A stretch of DNA of 64,000 bases from JAXLVB01 sp046329195 (GCA_046329195.1 JAXLVB010000001.1:1364001-1428000), one strand, 5' to 3'. Positions 33,197-41,731 are shown, counted from the stretch's first letter. The notes: generated from the sequence alone by a model not told the origin. Translations and numbers: made by a program.

Positions 33197-33936
33197 CCCC
33201 GTTGCCTTACCACTTGCAAAAACAATTCCTTACGAGTACGAGCTAATTTGGCTTTGATACCGTTTGGTAACACAATAAGCCCCTCCACCGAAAGGTATTC
33301 CTGTACATGGGCGAGGTTGATAATAAATTGCTTGTGGCTTCTGAAAAATGAAGGATTGTCACCCAATATTTCTTCAAAAAAACTCAGATTCTTTGAAGCT
33401 ATCACGGGTTTTCCTTGCAACAGATGAAAAGTAGAATAGTTGCCATCGGCCTCAATGGTAACGATGTCGGTTAAGTTTATGAAAATCAGCCCTTTGGTGG
33501 TGGCTATGCTGATTTTGTCAAAAGGCGTTTGTTGGTATATTTTGTCTTTGAGGTAATGTAGTTGGGCGTAGCGAGTTTGGTGTCGCTCCAACTTCTGAAT
33601 AACCATTATAAGTTCTTCATTATCAATGGGTTTGAGTAGGTAGTCGAACGCCGAAAACTTAAAGGCTTTCACTGCAAATTGGTCGTAGGCAGTTGTAAAA
33701 ATAATCGAAAAGGGGAGGTCATTTGTTCCCAACGTTTCCAGCATTTTAAAACCGTTCATACGAGGCATTTCTATGTCAAGAAACACTACATCAGGTCGAA
33801 ATTTCGAGATAGCGTTCAGCCCTTCGATGCCATCATAGCAAACCGCAAGCACTTGTACCTGCGGGCAGTATTTTGCCAAAACTTGCTCAATTACTTTGCA
33901 GCAAGGGGCTTCGTCGTCTATGATAATGGCTTTCAT
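33184..33936 (-). CDS. LytTR-family response regulator
   Basis: A 250-residue LytR/AlgR-type regulator. The receiver domain has acidic pocket DDE (residues 7-9), phospho-acceptor Asp in VVFLDIEMP (about 55), and a Lys in LLKPI (about 105). The C-terminal LytTR DNA-binding domain has ISIATTKGLIFINLTDIVTIEADGNYSTF and FFRSHKQFIINLAHVQEY. It is translationally coupled to the upstream sensor kinase (four-base overlap), forming a two-component system. Confidence 0.94.
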   Translation of the reverse strand: MKAIIIDDEAPCCKVIEQVLAKYCPQVQVLAVCYDGIEGLNAISKFRPDVVFLDIEMPRMNGFKMLETLGTNDLPFSIIFTTAYDQFAVKAFKFSAFDYLLKPIDNEELIMVIQKLERHQTRYAQLHYLKDKIYQQTPFDKISIATTKGLIFINLTDIVTIEADGNYSTFHLLQGKPVIASKNLSFFEEILGDNPSFFRSHKQFIINLAHVQEYLSVEGLIVLPNGIKAKLARTRKELFLQVVRQRGYIK

Positions 33937-35261
33937 ACGTGTAATATTATCGTTATTCTTGTTCCTTCTTCCAAATCCTCAATGGCTACGGAGGCATGGG
34001 CATGACCCAGATGTTTGATTCGTTCGGCGGTCAGTTTGGTGCCAAACGATTGTCTTTGTGTTGCCTTCTTGTGTAATGCTGCTGCCTTACGGCCAATGCC
34101 GTTGTCGGTAATGGTAATTTGTAAAATATTTGTATTTGGCCGTAGAGACAAGGCATGCCTTGTCTCTACGGCTACCGAAACCGTTACCCTACCCCCGCCT
34201 TCTTTGTGCATCAAACCATGCCAAATGGCATTTTCTACGTAGGGTTGTATCAGTAGCGGTGGCAGTTCGATCAATGCAGGTTCGATGTCATCGCTTACTA
34301 AGATTTCGTAATTGAGTTTATCGCCCGCCCTCAGTTTTTCCATTTCCAGATAGAGCCGAAGGGTATTCAGTTCATTTTCGAGCGTGATTTTTTCGGAAGC
34401 CGAATTTTCGAGTACCTGCCTGATAAGCCTCGAAAACTTGGTCAAATACAAGTCTGTTTTTTCGGTATCGTTGCTTAGGTTGAACGACTTGATAGCATTG
34501 AGGCTATTGAATATAAAATGCGGATTCATCTGCGAGCGCAAAGCCCTGATTTCGTTGGTAATAGCCTGTTTTTCAAACAATGCCTTTGCTTTTGATATTT
34601 GACTGTCTCGTACCGTAAGGGCTATCCAAAACAGGATTCCATCAACCACAGTAATGCCAAAAAGTATATTGTCGCTCTGCCATGAAGGCAGGTCAATTCC
34701 ACCAAAATAAATAAACAAAAAGAAGGCATACATCAGCACGATAAACCAACTCGACCAAGCAGCGTAGCTATAGATCTCATGTTGCCAAAACCGTAAACTG
34801 TATAGCGGCAACGCAATAAAAAGCCCCAATAAGACAAACTGAAACACCAATGAAACTTCTTCAAAAATCCTAACCGCAAAAGGCATAAACGTAGTAATGA
34901 TTTTTAGCCCTATACAAGCCAACAATACGTATAAGCCCCACGTAATGAGGCTGTAATATCGGAAACTTTGCTGCTTCATATCCAGATATTCCCGATAAAA
35001 AAACAGCATAAAGGTCGGCGTAAGATAGTTGAACCACAACGCAGGCGACGACTCTAACCCACCCACCGAAAGAAAACCGTAATGCCCCAAATCGAAGTCA
35101 ATAACAACCAATAAGCAGTTGAAGAAAATGCTCGTGTAGGTAAATGAGCAGTAGAAAGCGGCTCTATCACCATCGTTCAAAACAGCCTTCATGCCAGTAA
35201 TGGCAGCCATCAGAAAGCTGAATCCCAGCATAAAAATAAAAGAAAGCGGGTATGAGGGCAT
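33933..35261 (-). CDS. LytS-type sensor histidine kinase
   Basis: A 442-residue kinase with about seven membrane segments (residues 5-25 to about 215), then the His_kinase block LRSQMNPHFIFNSLNAIKSF with the phospho-His. A HATPase domain follows: YVENAIWHGLMHK (N box) and ITDNGIGRKAA (G1). Between them the sequence AVETRHALSLRP is encoded by a perfect 34-base palindrome, apparently an in-frame insertion in a loop. The start at 35261 lies at the first membrane segment. It overlaps the response regulator by four bases. Confidence 0.92.
   Translation of the reverse strand: MPSYPLSFIFMLGFSFLMAAITGMKAVLNDGDRAAFYCSFTYTSIFFNCLLVVIDFDLGHYGFLSVGGLESSPALWFNYLTPTFMLFFYREYLDMKQQSFRYYSLITWGLYVLLACIGLKIITTFMPFAVRIFEEVSLVFQFVLLGLFIALPLYSLRFWQHEIYSYAAWSSWFIVLMYAFFLFIYFGGIDLPSWQSDNILFGITVVDGILFWIALTVRDSQISKAKALFEKQAITNEIRALRSQMNPHFIFNSLNAIKSFNLSNDTEKTDLYLTKFSRLIRQVLENSASEKITLENELNTLRLYLEMEKLRAGDKLNYEILVSDDIEPALIELPPLLIQPYVENAIWHGLMHKEGGGRVTVSVAVETRHALSLRPNTNILQITITDNGIGRKAAALHKKATQRQSFGTKLTAERIKHLGHAHASVAIEDLEEGTRITIILHV
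34139..34172. repeat. perfect 34-base palindrome inside the histidine kinase gene
   Basis: Two 17-base arms, GCCGTAGAGACAAGGCA and its exact reverse complement, abut without a spacer. It encodes AVETRHALSLRP in the kinase frame and does not shift it. I saw no second copy in the window. Confidence 0.9.
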
Positions 35262-35429
35262 TGTAAAAATGGAGAGGGTTTTACAAAAATACACAATCAG
35301 TGGCGCACTGCCCAAAACGCACACACTGCCAAACCAACCCTACACACATTGAAGGGGAGGTTTGGTATATGGGGGCTTGCATTATTTGTAGAATGCCGTC
35401 AGTTTCGGGTAAAAAAAGATAATTCTAAG

Positions 35430-36440
35430 ATGAAAAAGCAACTTCTTACACTTTCCATTTTTCTCTCATCGTTTATCGCTATTTATGCCCAAAAACCACT
35501 GCCCGTAATAGACATGCACATGCACGCCGTGCCTATCAATAGCTATGGGCCTCCGCCAGTACATATTTGTTCGCCATTCACGCATTGGTCGGCCAAAGAT
35601 GCCAAAAACAGTGGCATGAGCTATTATGTAGATGTCATTACCAACAAATTGATGTGCAATGGCAAAGCCCTGCTTTCGCCCAAAACCGACGAGGAAATGA
35701 TGCAGGAGAACTTTGCTGTCATGCAAAAATACAATGTCTTTGGTGTAACGAGCGGTCCTTACGATTTGGTCAAAAAATGGGAGCGTACCAACTCCAAACG
35801 CATCATCCCTGCTTTGTTGTTTGGTTTTAACTCTAAAATCCCTTTGGAGCAGTTAGAGAAGTGGTTTAGTAAAGATAGCTTGAAGGTATTGGGCGAAATA
35901 ACGACCCAATACGAAGGCATTTCTCTGTCTGATAGCATTATGGAACCCTACTTGAAAATGGCCGAAGAACTTGATGTGCCCATGAGCGTACACGTAGGCC
36001 CTGGCCCCCCAGGCGTGGCGTATTTTGGCAATCCACGCTATCGGGCAAGGCTACATTCGGCATTGGTGGTGGAAGAAGCTTTGATGAGACACCCCAAACT
36101 CAGGGTTATTTTGGCCCATGCAGGCTGGCCGATGATTGATGATTTGAAGGCGGTTCTTTACGCTCATCCGCAAGTGTACGTGGACTTGGGGATCATCTGT
36201 TATGCTTTCCCGAAGGAGGAGTTTTACGATTACCTCAAACGAATCGTCAACGCAGGTTTTGAGAAACGAATCTGCTTTGGCTCCGACCAAATGATTTGGC
36301 CCCAAGCCATTGCCGAAGGTATCGAAACGATACAAAAAGCTGCATTTTTGACCGAGAGCCAAAAGCGTGATATTCTCTACAACAATGCCGCACGATTTTT
36401 AAGACTAAGCGACGAACAGATAAAAGAACATCATCAATAA
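35430..36440 (+). CDS. secreted amidohydrolase (amidohydrolase-2 type)
   Basis: A 336-residue metal-dependent hydrolase of the TIM-barrel amidohydrolase-2 family (decarboxylases, lactonases and related enzymes). A signal peptide is present (MKKQLLTLSIFLSSFIAIYAQ). Motifs: VIDMHMHAVP (HxH), MSVHVGPGPPG, ILAHAGWPMIDDL and CFGSDQMIWP (metal Asp). The start at 35430 gives the signal peptide. The upstream region lacks the shared T-tract/ACCAC element in the right orientation, so this gene may be controlled otherwise. AraC-7 follows. Confidence 0.9.
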   Translation: MKKQLLTLSIFLSSFIAIYAQKPLPVIDMHMHAVPINSYGPPPVHICSPFTHWSAKDAKNSGMSYYVDVITNKLMCNGKALLSPKTDEEMMQENFAVMQKYNVFGVTSGPYDLVKKWERTNSKRIIPALLFGFNSKIPLEQLEKWFSKDSLKVLGEITTQYEGISLSDSIMEPYLKMAEELDVPMSVHVGPGPPGVAYFGNPRYRARLHSALVVEEALMRHPKLRVILAHAGWPMIDDLKAVLYAHPQVYVDLGIICYAFPKEEFYDYLKRIVNAGFEKRICFGSDQMIWPQAIAEGIETIQKAAFLTESQKRDILYNNAARFLRLSDEQIKEHHQ

Positions 36441-36448
36441 AATGCTGA

Positions 36449-36488
36449 TTTTTTACCACTTGCCTTATCCATAAAATTTATTAATTTG
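36449..36488 (+). promoter_or_regulatory. shared-type promoter of AraC-7 (site I)
   Basis: TTTTTTACCACTTGCC with TTAATTTG 27 bases on (one mismatch to TAnnTTTG). The ATG follows 24 bases later. This is the only intact regulator gene with this promoter immediately upstream. Confidence 0.75.
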
Positions 36489-36512
36489 TGGGATAATGAT
36501 TTGGAAATCAGC

Positions 36513-37352
36513 ATGATTTTAAAGGATTTCGAGCCATCAGATAAGCTCAGACATATTGTTAAGAACTATGTTCTGCTGCATTTTGAATTTGACAGGTACA
36601 AGCCCGTGCCTGTCAAGCCTTTTCCTGTGCGTCCTGTTCAAAGTTTGGTATTTTATCTGAAAGGCGGTGTTCGGTGCTTTGACCCCGAAACAGGACAATT
36701 CAAAACCTTCCCGAAAATGGCCATCAATGGTGCGCAAACCAAACGTTTTGACTTTCATGTAGAGCCTCAGCAATTCATGCTTTCGGTTGATTTTCAGCAT
36801 GGTGGCTTGTCTAAATTTTTGCAAATGCCACTAAAAGAAGAGTTTTTAAACGAACGCATTGATGCCGAAGCCCTGCTCAATCCTGACATCGGTCGAGTGT
36901 ATGAACAAATGCAACATGCAACTTCGTACCAGCAAATCATTGATTTGGTGGAGGACTACCTTTGGCAAAAAATCCAAAAACAGCGTATGCTTATTAACCT
37001 ATTAGAAAGGGTAAGTCTATTGCTTTCGCATCAAAGTCGAGTGCCTTCGGTCGAGTATTTGGCCGACCAAGCTTGCCTATCGTTGGGTCAATTTGAACGG
37101 CGTTTCAAACGGCAAATGGGTATTTCGCCCAAGTTCTTTTTGCGTGCTCAACGTTTTAATCAGGCTTTTATGCTCAAAGAACAAAATCCATCGCTCGATT
37201 GGCTAAGTATTGCCCTCCAAACGGGCTATAACGACTACCAGCACATGGCCAAAGACTTCAAGCAATTTGCAGGCACTACGCCCAATTCGTTGCTGCAAGC
37301 CCAAGCTAACGCTCCCGAGCGGATTTTAGGTTTAGTAGAATTTTGGGTCTAA
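36513..37352 (+). CDS. AraC-family transcriptional regulator (AraC-7)
   Basis: A 279-residue member, close to AraC-1 (VKPFPVRPVQSLVFYLKGG, VDFQHGGLSKFLQMPLKEEFL, ERIDAEALLNPDIGRVYEQM). The HTH units are LADQACLSLGQFERRFKRQMGISPKFFLRA and LSIALQTGYNDYQHMAKDFKQFAGTTP. The start is the ATG at 36513, as the TTG at 36486 lies within the -7 box. It precedes a DUF4440-like gene, repeating the pairing seen for AraC-1. Its shared-type promoter suggests self- or cross-regulation. Confidence 0.92.
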   Translation: MILKDFEPSDKLRHIVKNYVLLHFEFDRYKPVPVKPFPVRPVQSLVFYLKGGVRCFDPETGQFKTFPKMAINGAQTKRFDFHVEPQQFMLSVDFQHGGLSKFLQMPLKEEFLNERIDAEALLNPDIGRVYEQMQHATSYQQIIDLVEDYLWQKIQKQRMLINLLERVSLLLSHQSRVPSVEYLADQACLSLGQFERRFKRQMGISPKFFLRAQRFNQAFMLKEQNPSLDWLSIALQTGYNDYQHMAKDFKQFAGTTPNSLLQAQANAPERILGLVEFWV

Positions 37353-37361
37353 TTTTTTCCC

Positions 37362-37383
37362 ACCACATAGAAACATAGAGCAC
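37362..37383. repeat. ACCACATAG-type repeat, half element (copy 3)
   Basis: ACCACATAGAAACATAGAGC begins ten bases after the AraC-7 stop and matches the left arm of copy 4. The right arm is missing. Confidence 0.6.
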
Positions 37384-37410
37384 AGTAGTGAAAACCATTT
37401 AATTCAACGA

Positions 37411-37450
37411 TTTTTTACCACTTTCTGCGGTTGGCTGCACGTTACTTTTA
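37411..37450 (+). promoter_or_regulatory. shared-type promoter of the SnoaL/DUF4440-like gene (site J)
   Basis: TTTTTTACCACTTTCTGC with TACTTTTA 27 bases on (final G replaced by A). The ATG follows 32 bases after the -7 box. Confidence 0.75.
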
Positions 37451-37481
37451 CGAAGTTTTTCACCTTAAAACCAGTCAAACA

Positions 37482-37934
37482 ATGAAAAAAGTAGTGTACT
37501 TAGCCGTTATCTTTTTGGGAATGTACGGGGCAGCCTTGGCTCAAAACGAAGAAGAAGCCATCAAACGAACCGTAGAATCAGAAGCCAAAGCCCTCAAAAG
37601 TCATCAGCCCGATGTGGTCAGAAGGCTCTGGAAGTTTGATAAAAATGATACCCATGCTATCATTAATGTGTCGTTACCCAATGGTTTCCAGTTTCATTTA
37701 TCGGGCATAGATTTGGCAAATGACGCCAAGTTTCCACCCGCCGATAACGTGACGGTTAAAAATTCGGGTTACAGAATCAGAATTGATAGCAGCATCGCAT
37801 ACGCCAGTTACGAAACTACTCAAACCAAACCCGATGGTAGTTTTGTGAAATCACACCGAGTAGATATGCTGGAAAAAGTAGGAAATGAGTGGAAAATTGT
37901 CGAAGTTTCTGAACATTATTATTTGCCAAAGTAG
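37482..37934 (+). CDS. secreted NTF2-like (DUF4440-type) protein
   Basis: A 150-residue protein with a signal peptide (MKKVVYLAVIFLGMYGAALAQ). The mature part EEEAIKRTVESEAKALKSHQPDVVRRLW and the terminal strand VDMLEKVGNEWKIVEVSEHYYLP fit small NTF2/DUF4440 proteins. No active-site residues can be named. It is flanked by AraC-7 upstream and AraC-8 32 bases downstream, so AraC-8 is probably transcribed with it. Confidence 0.82.
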   Translation: MKKVVYLAVIFLGMYGAALAQNEEEAIKRTVESEAKALKSHQPDVVRRLWKFDKNDTHAIINVSLPNGFQFHLSGIDLANDAKFPPADNVTVKNSGYRIRIDSSIAYASYETTQTKPDGSFVKSHRVDMLEKVGNEWKIVEVSEHYYLPK

Positions 37935-37966
37935 TCAGACAATCAAGTTGTTAGTTAGATTTGGGT

Positions 37967-38806
37967 ATGATTTGTCAACGTGTAGCTCCCGCTCTTCCGC
38001 TTCGCCAATATATCAAAGAATATTTGGTGTTGCATACCAAATTCCCCGAAGGCATTAAGCCCGTAAAAGCCTATCCAGTGAACCCAGAAGAAGGGATGAC
38101 ATTTGTGATAAGGGGTACTAAAACTGCCGAAACCATAGAAACATCAGAATTTAAAACTCGCCCGAAAACATCTATTTTCGGGCTTCCTACTTCACGTCAA
38201 AATTTACATTTGCCACCTGAATATATGATGGTACACGTAAGGTTTCAGCCTGGTGCTATTCACAAACTTTTACGGATTCCGATGTATGAACTTTTACACC
38301 AATACATAGAAGCCCAGTTGATTTTAGGCAATGAAATCAATGAAGTAGAAGACCGATTAGCCAATGCCTGTACTTACGACGAACTGCCTCTGATTCTTGA
38401 CCAATATTTCAGTAAAAAGGTAAGCCAAATTAAGTTTGGTTTTGAGCCAATAGAGAGGATTGGTACCATGATATTGACTAATCCTCAAGGTTTTAGCCTT
38501 GAAAAAACATCTAATAACGCCTGTTTGAGTTTTCGTCAATTTGAAAAACGTTTTGAACGACAAGTAGGCGTTACCCCTAAATATTTCGCTCGAATTTGTC
38601 GGTTTTTTCAGGCATATACCCTAAAAGAAGAAAAATCACAGCTCGATTGGTTGAGTGTAGCACTCCATACGGGCTACAACGACTACCAACATTTGGTGAA
38701 AGATTTTAAGCATTTTGCAGGCGTTACGCCCAACATACTTCTACAAGAGAGTAATCTTAATCCAGAACGCCGTTTGGAACTGAACCCTGGATTTTATGGC
38801 TTGTGA
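37967..38806 (+). CDS. AraC-family transcriptional regulator (AraC-8)
   Basis: A 279-residue member, sister to AraC-2 (KAYPVNPEEGMTFVIRG, SRQNLHLPPEYMMVHVRFQPGAIHKLLRIPM). The HTH units are NACLSFRQFEKRFERQVGVTPKYFARI and LSVALHTGYNDYQHLVKDFKHFAGVTP. The ATG at 37967 is chosen over a TTG two codons earlier. It lies in the likely operon of the preceding secreted protein and ends 14 bases before the next shared-type promoter. Confidence 0.91.
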   Translation: MICQRVAPALPLRQYIKEYLVLHTKFPEGIKPVKAYPVNPEEGMTFVIRGTKTAETIETSEFKTRPKTSIFGLPTSRQNLHLPPEYMMVHVRFQPGAIHKLLRIPMYELLHQYIEAQLILGNEINEVEDRLANACTYDELPLILDQYFSKKVSQIKFGFEPIERIGTMILTNPQGFSLEKTSNNACLSFRQFEKRFERQVGVTPKYFARICRFFQAYTLKEEKSQLDWLSVALHTGYNDYQHLVKDFKHFAGVTPNILLQESNLNPERRLELNPGFYGL

Positions 38807-38819
38807 AGTAAATTGACCA

Positions 38820-38859
38820 TTTTTTACCACCAATCTCCCATGCGATTTGCGGAAATTTA
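38820..38859 (+). promoter_or_regulatory. shared-type promoter of the third membrane paralogue (site K)
   Basis: TTTTTTACCACCAATC with GAAATTTA at the 27-base position, a weak -7 box. The ATG follows 26 bases later. Confidence 0.6.
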
Positions 38860-38884
38860 CCATAGAATTAAAAACGTAAAAACT

Positions 38885-39595
38885 ATGGAGTATTTGAACA
38901 AAAACCGCAACACCAGCCTGTTATTTGCTGCTTTTTTTCTCACGGCCATATACGGCTTTTTTAAAACGTACTTTGGGCTATTTCCTACATTCAGCCCCCA
39001 AATCACCCTCATCACTCATTTACACGGGGTTTCGGTTACGCTTTGGCTGTTGATGTGTATTGCCCAACCCCTGCTCATTCGCTATAAAAAACGCCAGTGG
39101 CATATCCGTTTGGGGCAGTTTTCGTACTTTTTTGTGCCAATCTTGGCATTAGTTATGGTAATGACGATTCATCAAGGATATGTCAGGGGCAAGGGGCATA
39201 TTCCGCAAGAAGCCTTATTGGCTTTTCAATTTGTGCCTTTATCAACGTTTGCCATGTTTGTGGTTACATATATTTTAGCGATGCTTCATCGGCACAATCG
39301 TTTGGCTCACCGTAGCTATTTGATAGTCAATGTAATCGTATTATTGTCGGCAGCTTTTGGAAGGCTCAACTACGGTTGGTTGGGTATTTCAGGGTTAGTG
39401 CCAAGCGTTACAGCCGCCTACATGGCATCCAACCTATTATTACTTTGTATGATGATAATCGAGTGGTGGCAAGGCAGGGCAAACCGTGTGTATATTGGTT
39501 CTTTTGTAGCTTTGATGGTGATTACGGCGTTTTATTATTATGGCACCACAGGTATGTTATGGCAAAGCATAGCGAAGTTTATTTTTGGGGCGTAA
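38885..39595 (+). CDS. multi-pass membrane protein with conserved histidines (paralogue 3 of 3)
   Basis: A 236-residue relative of the genes at 13985 and 14779. Shared features are TYFGLFPTF, THLHGVSVTLWLLM (His-x-His and Trp), IAQPLLI, QWHIRLGQFSY and a later AHRSY block. About seven hydrophobic helices. The copy inside the AraC array carries the shared-type promoter, which suggests the whole family belongs to the same physiology. The ATG at 38885 (MEYLNKNRN) follows the promoter; an earlier in-frame ATG lies upstream of the transcription start. Confidence 0.8.
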   Translation: MEYLNKNRNTSLLFAAFFLTAIYGFFKTYFGLFPTFSPQITLITHLHGVSVTLWLLMCIAQPLLIRYKKRQWHIRLGQFSYFFVPILALVMVMTIHQGYVRGKGHIPQEALLAFQFVPLSTFAMFVVTYILAMLHRHNRLAHRSYLIVNVIVLLSAAFGRLNYGWLGISGLVPSVTAAYMASNLLLLCMMIIEWWQGRANRVYIGSFVALMVITAFYYYGTTGMLWQSIAKFIFGA

Positions 39596-39615
39596 TAACT
39601 GAATAAAAATGCAGA

Positions 39616-39655
39616 TTTTTTACCAATGAAGCCCGTTACAAGCCCATTACTTTTG
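39616..39655 (+). promoter_or_regulatory. shared-type promoter of cupin 5 (site A)
   Basis: TTTTTTACCAATGAAGCC with TACTTTTG 27 bases on, preceded by GCAGA. The ATG follows 31 bases after the -7 box. Confidence 0.83.
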
Positions 39656-39685
39656 AGCTGTTAAACTTTTAAACAAGCTCAAAAA

Positions 39686-40244
39686 ATGAAGCGTAGAAAA
39701 TTTCTTGAAAGCACGTTTGTAGCAAGCGTAGCAACCTCACAAATCGGCATAGCCAACGCTAGTAATCCGCCCAAAAAAGGTTTTGGAGTGAAAGCCAACC
39801 AGTACCGCCAAAAAGAGTCAATTGTCTATGGCGACGTGCCTGTCGATTTCAAACTACTGGGGTCTGATACCGATAACCGCCTTTCGGTTTTTATTAGCAG
39901 CAACAACCGCAAAGGGCATGGCGGCCCACCGCTTCACGTACACCACAGTTTCGATGAGTTTTTTTGTGTGCTTTCGGGGTCATTTGTGTTTGAGTTAGAC
40001 GGTCAGCGTATTGCCGCCCAAACGGGCGATAGTGTTTTTATACCTCGTGGCGTAAAGCACACTTTGTATGTGTCTGTCGTCAGAGCCAAGCAATTTGTTG
40101 GTAGGTATAACCCCCAGTAAAGGCATGGAAGATTATTTTGTAGAAATGGCCAGATCCCTCACGCCCCAAGGCCCCGACATGGTAGCTATGGTAGCCGCTT
40201 ACAAAAAATACAACTCCGAGATTTTAGGGCCACCGATGGAGTAA
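39686..40244 (+). pseudogene. cupin-domain protein (cupin 5), frameshifted near its end
   Basis: The first 144 residues are a normal Tat-type cupin: MKRRKFLESTFVASVATS leader, GGPPLHVHHSFDEFFCVLSGSF, GDSVFIPRGVKHTLY, then VGRYNPQ and a TAA at 40118-40120. Reading one base over from a run of five C (40111-40115) restores the family C-terminus: PSKGMEDYFVEMARSLTP..YNSEILGPPME, ending at 40244. Four C would keep the frame. Either a recent mutation or a homopolymer sequencing error. The metal-binding core is intact, so a shortened product could still fold. Confidence 0.88.
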
Positions 40245-40253
40245 AGCGTCCGA

Positions 40254-40292
40254 TTTTTACCACCTTACCTTTCAGAAAAACATCAACCTTTG
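40254..40292 (+). promoter_or_regulatory. shared-type promoter of cupin 6 (site B)
   Basis: TTTTTACCACCTTACC with AACCTTTG 27 bases on (first base of TAnnTTTG changed). The ATG follows 42 bases after the -7 box. Confidence 0.75.
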
Positions 40293-40333
40293 CATAACAC
40301 ATTTAAACAATCGCAACGGCGAACCGTACAGTT

Positions 40334-40879
40334 ATGCAACGTAGAAAATTCTTACAAAACACTTCTGTTGGCTTGGCGGCGTTGGGAACGCTACCAACTG
40401 CCAATGCTCAAAGTGATCCAAAGCCTTTTGTTGTTAAAAACGGCGAATCTCGCTTTGGTGAAAAAACAAAAATTGGCGGTAAAAGCCCTAATGACATCAA
40501 GGTTTCATCGAAAGATACCGATGGGCTGCTTACCGTTTTTGAATATCGGGGCAACGAAAAAGGAGGACCTCCACTACATATCCATTTGCAACAAGATGAA
40601 GTTTTCTTTATCTTAGAAGGTAAATACCTGTTTCAGGTAGGTGATGAGAAACATACACTTTCGGTAGGCGATATTATCTTCTTACCTCGCAATGTCCCTC
40701 ATGCTTTTGCTCAACTGACCGATACAGGCAAAATGCTCTTTTTCTTTCAACCTTCGGGCAAAATGGAAGATTATTTTAGGGTATTGGGCGGTTTGAAAGG
40801 GCAACCATCGCCACAAGAAGGTGCAAAAATATTTGCTGACCATGACATGAAAGTAGTAGGCCCGCCGCTTTCGTACTGA
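40334..40879 (+). CDS. cupin-domain protein with Tat-type leader (cupin 6)
   Basis: A 181-residue cupin with leader MQRRKFLQNTSVGLAALGTLPTANAQ (RRxFL). Motif 1 is PPLHIHLQQDEVFFILEGKYLFQVG and motif 2 is GDIIFLPRNVPHAFA. The tail is MKVVGPPLSY. It is nearest to cupin 1 (both have GGG or GGK-x-x-NDLKVS/IKVSSKDTD). AraC-9 follows 13 bases later and is likely in the same operon, driven by the shared-type promoter. Confidence 0.9.
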   Translation: MQRRKFLQNTSVGLAALGTLPTANAQSDPKPFVVKNGESRFGEKTKIGGKSPNDIKVSSKDTDGLLTVFEYRGNEKGGPPLHIHLQQDEVFFILEGKYLFQVGDEKHTLSVGDIIFLPRNVPHAFAQLTDTGKMLFFFQPSGKMEDYFRVLGGLKGQPSPQEGAKIFADHDMKVVGPPLSY

Positions 40880-40891
40880 AACGTTGTTACT

Positions 40892-41731
40892 ATGACCGGA
40901 ATCTATGATTATCGTCTGCCAAACCCAGCCTTACGTACTCACGTAAGGCTGTTTCAGATTGTAGCCTGTGAATTCCCTGCCGATTTACTTCAATTGCCAG
41001 TAAAAGCGTATTGGCCCAGAGCCGAAAATTCCTTAGCATTCTACCCAAAAGATACCGAAAAAATTCAATATGGTTTTGATAACGAGCCTATTAGTAAACC
41101 TCGAAGTACACTGAATGGGCAGTACTCTATTGTAACAAACAGGCACGTAGGCCGAGATTTTATGGTGTTTCAGGTGCAGTTTCAGCCTTGTGCTTTGTAT
41201 AGGCTTACGGGTATTCCGAGTTATGAACTGGCAAATAGTTTTATAGATGCTGAGGCTCTCTTTTCCAAAGAAATTAGGTTAGTCAATGAACGCCTCAGTT
41301 ACACCAACCATTACACCGAAATGATTCCGATTGTGGAAGATTTTTTGATGTATTTGATTAATAAATCGAGAAAACGGATACTGCCAATAGATCAGGTAAG
41401 TCGAATTATTTTAGAAAATACAGGGAATGTTTCACTTGATTGGCTCGCAGACCAAGCCTGCGTGAGTCAAAGGCAATTTTACAGGCAATTCATGGAACGT
41501 GAAGGTATTAGTCCTAAATTGTTTTCACGTATTACTCGTTTTGACAATACTGTGAGGCTCAAAAATGCCCACCCCCATAAAGATTGGCTCAGCATTGCCC
41601 TTGAGTTGGGTTATCATGACTACCAGCATTTGGTACGAGATTTCAAAGACTTTACCAACCTCACCCCAAATGGCTTCCTTATTGCCCAAGAAAAAGGTCC
41701 TGAAAGAACTTTTGGAAAAGTGGAGACGTAA
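40892..41731 (+). CDS. AraC-family transcriptional regulator (AraC-9)
   Basis: A 279-residue member of the AraC-4/AraC-6 sub-group (FQPCALYRLTGIPSYELANSFIDAEALF). The HTH units are LADQACVSQRQFYRQFMEREGISPKLFSRI and LSIALELGYHDYQHLVRDFKDFTNLTP. Only 13 bases separate it from cupin 6, so the pair shares one transcript. It is the third of three members of this sub-group next to a cupin. Confidence 0.92.
   Translation: MTGIYDYRLPNPALRTHVRLFQIVACEFPADLLQLPVKAYWPRAENSLAFYPKDTEKIQYGFDNEPISKPRSTLNGQYSIVTNRHVGRDFMVFQVQFQPCALYRLTGIPSYELANSFIDAEALFSKEIRLVNERLSYTNHYTEMIPIVEDFLMYLINKSRKRILPIDQVSRIILENTGNVSLDWLADQACVSQRQFYRQFMEREGISPKLFSRITRFDNTVRLKNAHPHKDWLSIALELGYHDYQHLVRDFKDFTNLTPNGFLIAQEKGPERTFGKVET

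Noticed and set aside
35403..35417. A reverse-oriented TTTTTTTACCC upstream of the amidohydrolase at 35430
   Set aside because: It points towards the histidine kinase gene, and at 27 bases the minus strand reads TAATGCAA, not a -7 box.
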